Positions 1 to 6,431 of a stretch of DNA of 8,282 nt are shown here, piece by piece. The position numbers were made by a program, and so were the translations under genes. Within the stretch, counting starts at the first letter, position 1, and each line of letters starts with the position of its first letter. The notes under the pieces are model-generated. The model worked only from the letters and a program-made list of their open reading frames with translations. It did not search any database and was not told where the DNA came from. Source of the DNA: Candidatus Bipolaricaulota bacterium (GTDB taxonomy: Bacteria > Bipolaricaulota > Bipolaricaulia > RBG-16-55-9); assembly GCA_018609825.1 (NCBI GenBank), contig JAHEOA010000119.1, positions 1 through 8,282 on the forward strand, given 5' to 3'.

Positions 1-1
1 A

Positions 2-514
2 CGGAAGAACCTACCAACGGCGATCGACGCCGTGCACCAGCTTCGAGACAGCTATCCCGCGGTAGAGTACCACATCGTCGGCACGGGGCCGCTTGAGGAC
101 GAATTGCAGCGGCTTGCGGCCGGGATTGAATGGCTAAAGGTACACGGCTACGTGCCGGACTTGCGAGACCGGTTTGAACCGGCGGACGTGTTTGTGTCGC
201 CGTCGGAATACGAGGCGTTCGGTATCGTCAACCTGGAGGCGCTGGCCAGCGGGCTGCCGGTGGTCATGACCGACGGCGGTGGCCAGTCCGACATTCTCCG
301 GGCGGTGTCGGACGCGAAGCGCCCGGGCGTGCTAGCCCGGGACACTAGCCAGGACGCGATTGAGGCCGCGATCCGGCGGCTGCTGGCGAACTACGACCGC
401 CGCCAGGCCAACACGGCGGGCTACATCAGCGACCATTTTTCGCTCCAGCAGATGGTGAATGAATACGAATCGGTGTATCAAACCGCTAACTGGCAGGAGC
501 CGATTACGCCATGA
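2..514 (+). CDS. GT4-type glycosyltransferase, C-terminal half (5' truncated)
   Basis: This is the C-terminal, nucleotide-sugar-binding half of a GT-B fold glycosyltransferase (Glycos_transf_1, GT4-like). The frame is open from base 2 and begins RKNLPTAIDAVHQL, so the GTG at 32 is an internal valine and the true start lies before the window. Family features in order are a VGTGPLEDEL strand-loop, a HGYVPD segment, and the EAFGIVNLE stretch, which is the classical E-x7-E motif that contacts the donor nucleotide sugar. It is followed by ASGLPVV and a GGQSDIL loop. Such enzymes act in the cytoplasm or at the inner membrane face, moving sugar from an NDP-sugar onto a lipid or glycan acceptor. The donor and acceptor cannot be read from the sequence. 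The stop overlaps the next gene's start by 4 nt (ATGA, 511-514), which suggests one transcript with coupled translation. Confidence 0.9.
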   Translation, partial: RKNLPTAIDAVHQLRDSYPAVEYHIVGTGPLEDELQRLAAGIEWLKVHGYVPDLRDRFEPADVFVSPSEYEAFGIVNLEALASGLPVVMTDGGGQSDILRAVSDAKRPGVLARDTSQDAIEAAIRRLLANYDRRQANTAGYISDHFSLQQMVNEYESVYQTANWQEPITP

Positions 515-2226
515 ACCTGACGCAGCGGCGCGATTTGGCCGTGCTGTCGATCTTGACGCTAGCCATCGGCCTGTGGGGCATCTGGCGGATTCACGCCCAC
601 TATCTCTTCTTCGACTCAGCCGGCGCCATTCAGGATTCGCTATTGCTGCTTGATCAAGGGTTCATCAAGGCATTCAACAAGGGTGGAAACGCCCACATGT
701 GGCTGATTAACGTCGGCAACCTATTGGCAATCCCGTGGTGGGCGCTGACCGACCAGCTCCAATACGTGTTCAACTATCCTGGCGATGCCGGCACGATGGT
801 TCGTGATCCCGGGCTCAACCAGGCTCGCAATCAAGTCACAATTATCGGTCGGTTCATGTCAGTCATCGCCGCCACCGTGACGGTGGCTATTATCTATCGG
901 CTGGCTGACCGGCTCTATGGTCGTCGGGCTGGCTGGCTGGCCGCGTTGATAACGCTGCTGTCCTTGGGATTCATTACGACCGCCAAGATGGCGACGGAGG
1001 ACATTCCAGTGACGGCCGCCATCATGGGGACGATCTGGCTGACCGTGTTGGCCGTTGACCGCGCCGACCGGCAGTATCTCACCTACGCCGCGCTGGCGCT
1101 GGGGCTCGCGGGGAGTTTCAAGGCGACGGCCGTGATGGCGGTGTTGCCGTTCACGATGGGCGCCTATTGGGTGCTTCGAGACACCGGCGCTGACTGGCGG
1201 GGAGGACTGAAAGATTACGTTTCCTTGGGTGCAGTGGCCTTTCTCACGTATGTCGTAACGACGCCGAGCATGCTGCGTTATTCGGCGCTGTGGCTCGGTC
1301 AGATGTCGATGTTGACTGGGCAATCGCTGTCGGGATCGACCTATCAACTAACGGACCACCGATGGCTGATGGCCGGCGTACAGTTGTCGGTGGCCATGAG
1401 CGGGCCGCTGTTCGTGGTTGCCATTACAGCCTCCGTCGTGGGTTTGGTCCGCGAGACGCGGGAATCATGGCACCAAATCAAACAACGAAATCGCTTGACG
1501 ACTGACGGTCGCGCCCGCTGGTTGTTGGTACTGATGCTGGCTGCAATGGGTGTCTTCGTCGCCGTTCTCAATTCGCCGCAGTTCTTCCGCCTGGTTCCCA
1601 TGATTCCGCTGGTGGCCGTGATGACCGCTGGCGTGGTCACGCGGCTGGAGCCGGTGGCCGTGCGGCGCGTGCTACAGGCTGGGCTGGCCGTGGCCCTGAT
1701 TTTTGCGGCGGTCAATACCGGGCTCGGCGTGTATCATTGGAACACCGTGCGTGAGGATGCCGAATCCGGCTTGAACGGTTTGCCCGAAAACGCATCGGTG
1801 GCTTATCTCTCACAGGAAATGTATCTACCGGAGAAACCGGACCACCTTGAGTTCCGAAAGTACCGCGATAACTACAAACAGGGTCGCAACGCCAGCGCGG
1901 CACTGACGCAATTCAGCAATTACTGTTCGGATTATATTATCATCGCCCACAACCACTATCATCGGTTTTACCGCGATCCGACGGTGTTTCCCGAAGTCAA
2001 TGCGGTCATTCGGCCCGTAGTCAGCTTGGACGGCTACCGCGTTGTGGCCCACTACGGGGCGCCCATTCCACACCGCAACAACGAGGCGTTCTGGTGGGAA
2101 GAGGCGTGGACGATTCGAAAGTATCCCTACGTGAACAGCGTGGGCAACAGCCCGATCACGATTGTGCAGCCGACGAACGATCCGACTGAGAAGTGTAAAC
2201 CCACGCCCGGGTTGGATGCGATATGA
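511..2226 (+). CDS. GT39/PMT-like multi-pass membrane glycosyltransferase (GT-C fold)
   Basis: This 571-residue membrane protein has about 11-12 hydrophobic helices over residues 9-403, followed by a soluble tail (about 404-571). The layout matches the GT-C superfamily (PMT, ArnT and GT39-like), whose members use polyprenyl-phosphate-linked sugars on the outer face of the membrane. An aspartate in the first outer loop (FFDSAGA, D35) is a candidate catalytic residue. The helix segment around GRFMSV and IIYRLADRLYGRRAGW (113-142), followed by TAKMATEDIPV with D164 (157-167), is typical of the family. The tail has two cysteines (C472, C562) and sequons at N427 and N460. The start is the ATG that overlaps the preceding gene as ATGA, and the gene ends in another ATGA overlap with the methyltransferase gene. 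Acceptor and sugar are unknown. The family call is firm, the specific reaction is not. Confidence 0.85.
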   Translation: MNLTQRRDLAVLSILTLAIGLWGIWRIHAHYLFFDSAGAIQDSLLLLDQGFIKAFNKGGNAHMWLINVGNLLAIPWWALTDQLQYVFNYPGDAGTMVRDPGLNQARNQVTIIGRFMSVIAATVTVAIIYRLADRLYGRRAGWLAALITLLSLGFITTAKMATEDIPVTAAIMGTIWLTVLAVDRADRQYLTYAALALGLAGSFKATAVMAVLPFTMGAYWVLRDTGADWRGGLKDYVSLGAVAFLTYVVTTPSMLRYSALWLGQMSMLTGQSLSGSTYQLTDHRWLMAGVQLSVAMSGPLFVVAITASVVGLVRETRESWHQIKQRNRLTTDGRARWLLVLMLAAMGVFVAVLNSPQFFRLVPMIPLVAVMTAGVVTRLEPVAVRRVLQAGLAVALIFAAVNTGLGVYHWNTVREDAESGLNGLPENASVAYLSQEMYLPEKPDHLEFRKYRDNYKQGRNASAALTQFSNYCSDYIIIAHNHYHRFYRDPTVFPEVNAVIRPVVSLDGYRVVAHYGAPIPHRNNEAFWWEEAWTIRKYPYVNSVGNSPITIVQPTNDPTEKCKPTPGLDAI

Positions 2227-2912
2227 GCGACATTCAACGCGAGTTTTTCGACGGCGCCAGGCGGATCAAGTCCGACCCGTTCGGCTGGCTATCGCGGGAT
2301 AACCGGAACCATCGAAAGAAGCAAGAATTGGTCATTGAGCGCGTGCGAGCTGGACGCGGCGACCGCTTGCTTGAGGTTGGCTGCGGCCACGGGCTGCACG
2401 CCCGTCGCTACGCTCACCGCTTCAATTACACCGGAATCGACATTTCAGAATCGCTTGTCGAAGCCACGCGAGAGGTCACGCCCGGATCGGCCTGTGTCAA
2501 GGTGGCCGATGCCACGGACCTGCCGATGCCGGACTGTTACTTTCAGGCCGTGGTTGGGAACGCTATTTTACACCATCTGCCGGACGCCGAGGCCGCGCTG
2601 CGAGAGTGGTGTCGGGTGGTCCGGCCGGGTGGCAGCGTGACCCTGACCGAACCAAATTACTTGTTTCCGAAGGATTTGCTTGAGACTCATTTCAGAGCCG
2701 AAGAGCGGCATAAACGACAGATGGCGCCTTGGCGGCTGCGAGAGACACTGGCCGCGCTGCCCCACGAAGCGACGGTGGAGCCGGTCATTTTTACGCTACC
2801 CTGGCCGACCGCGCTGCATGGCCTCTATGACGGGATCGATGCGGTCATGAACCGGCTACCGGGCTTGCGTTGGACGGCCCAGATGCTCCTCATTCACGTC
2901 GAAGTAGAGTGA
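2223..2912 (+). CDS. Class I SAM-dependent methyltransferase (Methyltransf_11 type)
   Basis: This 229-residue soluble protein has a clear Rossmann-fold methyltransferase core. Motif I is LEVGCGHG (50-57), which binds SAM. GIDIS (71-75) carries the acidic residue expected to hold the SAM ribose, and VADATDLPM (94-102) is the adenine-binding region. NAILHHLP (113-120) is the motif IV region, and VVRPGGSV (132-139) is the post-core strand. The C-terminal part (about 145-229) is less conserved and probably determines the substrate. Enzymes of this subgroup methylate small molecules, lipids, quinones or sugars, and the context of two glycosyltransferases suggests a sugar or lipid carrier. It starts inside the stop of the upstream gene (ATGA, 2223-2226) and is last in the + strand run. 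Its final 19 bp overlap the 3' end of the convergent GtrA-like gene. Confidence 0.88.
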   Translation: MSDIQREFFDGARRIKSDPFGWLSRDNRNHRKKQELVIERVRAGRGDRLLEVGCGHGLHARRYAHRFNYTGIDISESLVEATREVTPGSACVKVADATDLPMPDCYFQAVVGNAILHHLPDAEAALREWCRVVRPGGSVTLTEPNYLFPKDLLETHFRAEERHKRQMAPWRLRETLAALPHEATVEPVIFTLPWPTALHGLYDGIDAVMNRLPGLRWTAQMLLIHVEVE

Positions 2913-3301
2913 CCCCGCCGACCCCACCACCACCGATTGCCGGCAAAGGTCACCACGAACGCGGCGACGGCGCCCAGCGTCCACGCGATGCGGTAGTCCG
3001 TGAGGGGTAGTAGGCCGAGATACAACACGTAATTGAACGCTTTACCGGCGACCATGATGCTCTCGCTGCCGATGAACTGCCGGACGTGGCCAATTACGGA
3101 CCCCGGCGAGCCCAATTCCGCGAACACCCACCGGTCATTGACGACATACATGACGGTCGACAGGATCACCCAATTTGGCAGGACCGCGAACCACTCGGGA
3201 ACCCCGAAATAGTCCACCCAGAGCGTGAGCAAGGCCAGGTTCGCCAGCAGGCCGCCAAGGGCGCGAATCGCCCACCGAACGGCCTGTCTGGCGGTTTGCA
3301 T
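2894..3301 (-). CDS. GtrA-family membrane protein
   Basis: This is a 135-residue protein with four predicted membrane helices (about 11-30, 37-54, 83-100, 104-120). It shows the two half-repeats typical of the GtrA family, each ending in an N-x-R-W signature: NDRWVF (55-60) and GNRWWW (121-126). GtrA-like proteins are linked to cell-surface polysaccharide synthesis, and the founding member is proposed to flip polyprenyl-phosphate-glucose across the membrane. That role would fit the two GT-C enzymes here, which should need lipid-linked sugars on the outer face. The ATG at 3301 was chosen because it forms a TAATG junction with the stop of the protease gene, and the protein from there has full family length. 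A longer in-frame extension to 3448 would only add basic residues encoded inside the protease gene. The 3' end overlaps the convergent methyltransferase gene by 19 bp. Confidence 0.85.
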   Translation of the reverse strand: MQTARQAVRWAIRALGGLLANLALLTLWVDYFGVPEWFAVLPNWVILSTVMYVVNDRWVFAELGSPGSVIGHVRQFIGSESIMVAGKAFNYVLYLGLLPLTDYRIAWTLGAVAAFVVTFAGNRWWWGRRGHSTST

Positions 3302-4284
3302 TAGAAGGGCACGGCCATGGCCAGGCCGACCGCCCACCCGCCGATCGCGCCGGCGGTAATGGCCGGCAGCCCGGCGCCCGAGCCGTGGGTGCTCATTTCG
3401 AAGCGCAGCCGGGCGGCGGCGACGATCAGCCCGGCCAGCACGCCCCATACCGGGAGCGGCCAGCCGGCGAGCGTGACGGCGCCGGAATAGGCCGCCACGG
3501 CGGCGGCGAACATCGCCGGCAGCATCAAGTCGGCCATGCCGATGCCGAAGCTAATGGTGTCTTCAAGCTCTTCGTCGCCGCTGTCACCGATGCGCTGGGC
3601 AAAGTCGTCCCAGTCGAAGCGCCAGCGGTCGGGCCACAGCACCAGCACGGGCAACCGAACACGCAGCAGGGCCTCGGCGGCCAGCAGCATCCAGCCCTGC
3701 TTGTTGGCGAAATAGTGGTCGTACACCGACAGGCCGATCAACCCCAACAGGACGAAGGGCACCCCCAGTTTGACGCCGGCAAAGGCGCCCACCAATACCG
3801 CCACGGCGAGCGCGATAACGTTGTTAATCACCCACCACAGGCCGGCTTCATCAACGATCTCGAAGCCGACATACGCCGAGAGGGCGACCCCGAGTGCCCA
3901 GTTGAACCGGCCCTGAAGCGCGAAATGCCCGCCGAGGGCCATGAACGCGCCGTAGGCGGCGGTGTCTTTGATGAGGTCTTGCCAGAACTCCGGGAGCCAG
4001 CGATACATCAGGAACAGCGCCAACACCAGGCCCGCGGCCACGGCTTCGAGGACGGCCCAGCCCCCGCCAGCGGCGGCCTGTTCGCCCGCCGATTTATCGG
4101 CCAATTCGTCGGATTGACTGACCGCGGGTTCGCCGGTTTCAGTTGGCTGCTGTAGCACCGGCACCATCGCAACGCTGGCGGCCGTCACGCCGACCAGTAA
4201 CACGGCCAAGGCGATGGCTCCCTTGTCGACGGTCAGCCCAGACCACAGGTGAAGCCGCTGATCCACTTGATTCAAAAGGCCCAC
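3301..4284 (-). CDS. Presenilin-like intramembrane aspartyl protease (A22 / DUF1119, archaeal PSH type)
   Basis: This is a 327-residue protein with about nine membrane helices. Presenilin and signal-peptide-peptidase-like enzymes cut single-pass segments within the membrane using two aspartates. The first is visible in SVYDHY (Y188, D189), the YD motif of helix 6. The second is in FGIGMADLMLP (D252), where the usual GxGD motif reads GMAD. A PAL-like motif follows near the C-terminus (LPAIT, P307-A308-I309). A Gln/Glu/Ala-rich hydrophilic loop lies between helix 1 and helix 2 (about 45-75), and an acidic loop (223-243) sits between the two catalytic helices, as in homologues. The GTG at 4284 overlaps the upstream stop by 13 nt. 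A second GTG at 4266 (codon 7) lies just after that stop, keeps helix 1, and is an equally credible start. Substrates are unknown; neighbouring membrane-anchored proteins are candidates. Confidence 0.82.
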   Translation of the reverse strand: MGLLNQVDQRLHLWSGLTVDKGAIALAVLLVGVTAASVAMVPVLQQPTETGEPAVSQSDELADKSAGEQAAAGGGWAVLEAVAAGLVLALFLMYRWLPEFWQDLIKDTAAYGAFMALGGHFALQGRFNWALGVALSAYVGFEIVDEAGLWWVINNVIALAVAVLVGAFAGVKLGVPFVLLGLIGLSVYDHYFANKQGWMLLAAEALLRVRLPVLVLWPDRWRFDWDDFAQRIGDSGDEELEDTISFGIGMADLMLPAMFAAAVAAYSGAVTLAGWPLPVWGVLAGLIVAAARLRFEMSTHGSGAGLPAITAGAIGGWAVGLAMAVPF

Positions 4285-5816
4285 AGTTGGTACACCCCCA
4301 GCGCCAGAAATCCACCAAGGACGCCGTTAATCAGTCCCAGCCCGCCGAACAGGTAGGCGACGTGCAGCCGTTCCGGCAAGCCGCTTGTGATAGCCCCTGA
4401 GCGGGAGCCTTGCCTAACGATCGGTAGCCGAAGTCGGACGCCCCGCCAGTACAACTCCAGCGCCAGCCACAGGTTCGTGAGAAGGCCAGCCCCAATGGCG
4501 ATAAAGATGTCCGCCATAGTCACCCAGACGGGAAACACGAACTCCGCGGCGTGCCACCATCTGGTGATGTAACTAACGTATTCCCATTCCAGTTCGTTGG
4601 CCAGCGCCGGCGAGGAGCTGCGTTCGCCGGTGGTCACGTTGGTCAAGTTGGCCTTGACGGCCGACGGTCCGCCGGTGGATTCATCGCCGGTGCCTAGTCG
4701 CTCGGCGTCGTAGCCGTTGATGATATTCGCTTCCCAGACAATCGTGCCGTTTTGGTCCACCTCGAACACGCGGGTCCCGTGACTGTCGGTGATGAGTGTA
4801 TGGCCGTTCGGCAGCCGGTCGGCGTCACGGGGCCAACTCATCTGTTTGTCTTGATAGACCCAAGACAGCTTCCACTGGTCGCCGACGCGCTGATATTCGA
4901 CAATGCGGCTGTTCTCACTATCCGAAACCAAAACGGCCGGGCCGCCGTTTGCCGGCGGGATGTAGTCGGGGTTGTGCTGCTCGAACAGCGTGTCATGGCA
5001 GTCCTCACAGCCCAGCGTCCAGTTCGCTTGCAGCCCCCGTTCGGGGTCGATAAACACCACTTGATCCTGGTTGCGGAGGTCAAGCATGTACCAATGGCCG
5101 GGTTCGCCCGTCGGCGGCTCGATCGCTTCAACGTCGTTCAGATGCGTCCAATCGCTCGGGAACGGCCCACCGCCGGTTAGCGGATATTCCGATTGGGCAT
5201 CCCAACTCCACTCGCGGACGCCGCTGGAGATATTGATGACGTAGGCTTTGTTGTTCTTGAGGTCGCCAACCAGGTAGCGGTCGCCGCCGATGTGATCCAC
5301 GTCGTGCCAATTGCTGTTTCGGTAATCGAGAATAGTGTAGGTGTGAACGGCGCGGTGCTCGCCAGTGGTGAGATTGACGTAGGTGATCTGCTGTTCGGTG
5401 CAGAGTTGTTCGCAGCCGGTGTTCGGGCTGTCGTAATAGTCGTGCGTGGCGACCATGACCTCGCGGGGGTTGTCGGTCGGGTCAACGTCGCCATAGACGG
5501 AGTTGTTTGAATAGTGAATCAGCACGCCGCTCTCGTTGAACGCATAGAGGGCTTTCGTCCGCTTGAACGGGCTGTCCATGCCGGCGATGACGGTGATATT
5601 GTCCCGCTCGCCGACCATTGGCTGGCGCTCTTCCACCGGCTGGCTGGCGACTTGCACGTAGCGGTCGGCCGTGCCCGTGGCGGGGTCGGCCAGCCAAGAA
5701 TAGCCAATCAAACCGACCGACAGGGCGATGGTCAGGAGGAACAGGAACCGGAGTTCGGTACGGCTTGGGATGAGGCGGGTACTGATCCGCTTGCTATCTG
5801 GTGGCCGCTTTCGCAT
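4272..5816 (-). CDS. Arylsulfotransferase (ASST)-family protein, membrane anchored
   Basis: This is a 514-residue protein with one N-terminal helix (about 22-42), a large extracytoplasmic domain (about 43-425) and two C-terminal helices (about 427-455 and 484-512). Basic residues in the N-terminus and in the loop between the last two helices place both inside, so the large domain faces out. That domain carries ASST-type propeller motifs: WHDVDHIGGDRY (170-181), DWTHLNDVE (222-230), EQHNPDYIP (279-287), SDSENSRIVEYQ (298-309) and RDADRLPNGHTLITDS (330-345). Bacterial ASST moves sulfate between phenolic esters through a histidine intermediate. H274, H281, H339 and H346 are visible candidates, but which one is catalytic cannot be settled here. 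Nine N-x-S/T sequons lie in the outer domain. The domain also holds C135 and C139, and a CxxCH motif (270-274). The name rests on family membership; a non-catalytic surface role remains possible. Confidence 0.85.
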   Translation of the reverse strand: MRKRPPDSKRISTRLIPSRTELRFLFLLTIALSVGLIGYSWLADPATGTADRYVQVASQPVEERQPMVGERDNITVIAGMDSPFKRTKALYAFNESGVLIHYSNNSVYGDVDPTDNPREVMVATHDYYDSPNTGCEQLCTEQQITYVNLTTGEHRAVHTYTILDYRNSNWHDVDHIGGDRYLVGDLKNNKAYVINISSGVREWSWDAQSEYPLTGGGPFPSDWTHLNDVEAIEPPTGEPGHWYMLDLRNQDQVVFIDPERGLQANWTLGCEDCHDTLFEQHNPDYIPPANGGPAVLVSDSENSRIVEYQRVGDQWKLSWVYQDKQMSWPRDADRLPNGHTLITDSHGTRVFEVDQNGTIVWEANIINGYDAERLGTGDESTGGPSAVKANLTNVTTGERSSSPALANELEWEYVSYITRWWHAAEFVFPVWVTMADIFIAIGAGLLTNLWLALELYWRGVRLRLPIVRQGSRSGAITSGLPERLHVAYLFGGLGLINGVLGGFLALGVYQLWAF

Positions 5817-5840
5817 TAGCGGCGGTTAGTCGCGTCAGGA

Positions 5841-5846
5841 CTTAAG
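5841..5846 (-). promoter_or_regulatory. TATA-like box for a leaderless transcript of the ASST-family gene
   Basis: The 51-nt gap between the small ectodomain gene and the ASST-family gene holds the AT-rich hexamer CTTAAG in an otherwise GC-rich stretch. Taking the A of the ASST start codon (5816, - strand) as +1, the hexamer spans about -30 to -25. That is where an archaeal TATA box sits when transcription begins at the start codon, a common arrangement in haloarchaea. No Shine-Dalgarno-like run is visible directly before the ATG, which agrees with leaderless expression. A purine-rich BRE is not clear. This is an inference from position and composition only. Confidence 0.45.
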
Positions 5847-5867
5847 GATGCCCCATGTGGTGCAGAA

Positions 5868-6431
5868 CTAATTACCCGTGTCAAACTCCGTGCGGTTGAT
5901 ACAGTGACTCCGCCCGGGCGCGTACTCATACAGCCGAGCGTTGTTCTGTTGAAACACGTCCGGCGTCGGCGTCACACGGCAGTAATTGGCCCGGAAGGCC
6001 GCGCGGGCTTTCGGCCATTCACTCAGCATGAAATCCAGTCGCACTGTCATCACAAGGAGCTGGAGCTTACCGCCCCGCAAGTCGGCCGTGAACTGGTCCC
6101 GGCGGCGATCGTGAAGGCCCGTTTGATTCATGCCCTCAATTTTCCCAATCTGTTTACTTACGAGGTTGTAGATGCGCGGCGAATAGGGCGGGTAGTGGTC
6201 CGATAGGGCATAATACTCAGCCAGTACCCCATAGACGTGTTCGCCCTCGGCCAGCCGGCGGTCGATATGGGCGGCACTCTCGCGCATTTCTCCAACGCTA
6301 TCCGGCTTGTTGTTGACCTTATCTACATCGCCCCAATAGATGGCGCGTAAATCGTGGTGCGGGGGCGGGAACAGCGCGATAAACGCCACCGCCAGGAGCA
6401 CCAGCACGGCGACGGTGCGGAGTTGGATCAT
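5868..6431 (-). CDS. Membrane-anchored stand-alone ectodomain resembling the C-terminal domain of the adjacent glycosyltransferase
   Basis: This 187-residue protein has one N-terminal helix (about 5-22) followed by an extracytoplasmic domain. I do not recognise it as a named family. Its layout copies the end of the upstream GT39-like protein, a last helix followed by an outer domain. Shared positions include GEHVYG (63-68) against GGTVFT (476-481), YCRV (150-153) against YCRV (558-561), NARLYEYAP (164-172) against NAELYAP (572-578), and a later cysteine (C177 against C582). The two cysteines lie 26 and 23 residues apart and may form a disulfide in both proteins. None of the catalytic multi-helix part is present, so it should not be a glycosyltransferase alone. 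It could be an accessory or substrate-recognition subunit, or a product of partial tandem duplication. It begins in an ATGA overlap with the upstream gene (6428-6431), so translation is probably coupled. Sequons occur at N102 and N179. Confidence 0.8.
   Translation of the reverse strand: MIQLRTVAVLVLLAVAFIALFPPPHHDLRAIYWGDVDKVNNKPDSVGEMRESAAHIDRRLAEGEHVYGVLAEYYALSDHYPPYSPRIYNLVSKQIGKIEGMNQTGLHDRRRDQFTADLRGGKLQLLVMTVRLDFMLSEWPKARAAFRANYCRVTPTPDVFQQNNARLYEYAPGRSHCINRTEFDTGN

Noticed and set aside
322..341. Perfect 7-bp inverted repeat (CCCGGGC, 6-nt loop, GCCCGGG)
   Set aside because: It lies inside the glycosyltransferase coding region with no T-run after it and no regulatory context. Short GC palindromes of this kind are expected by chance in this composition.
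927..940. GGCT repeated three times, a possible slippage site
   Set aside because: Three units are too few for phase variation, and the codons (Arg-Ala-Gly-Trp-Leu) fit the normal family pattern at a helix start.
3385..4155. Long open frame of 256 codons on the + strand inside the protease gene
   Set aside because: The translation is rich in His, Gln, Gly and Arg with no membrane or fold signature, as expected for the antisense of a GC-rich gene. The opposite strand encodes a protein with clear YD and GMAD motifs.
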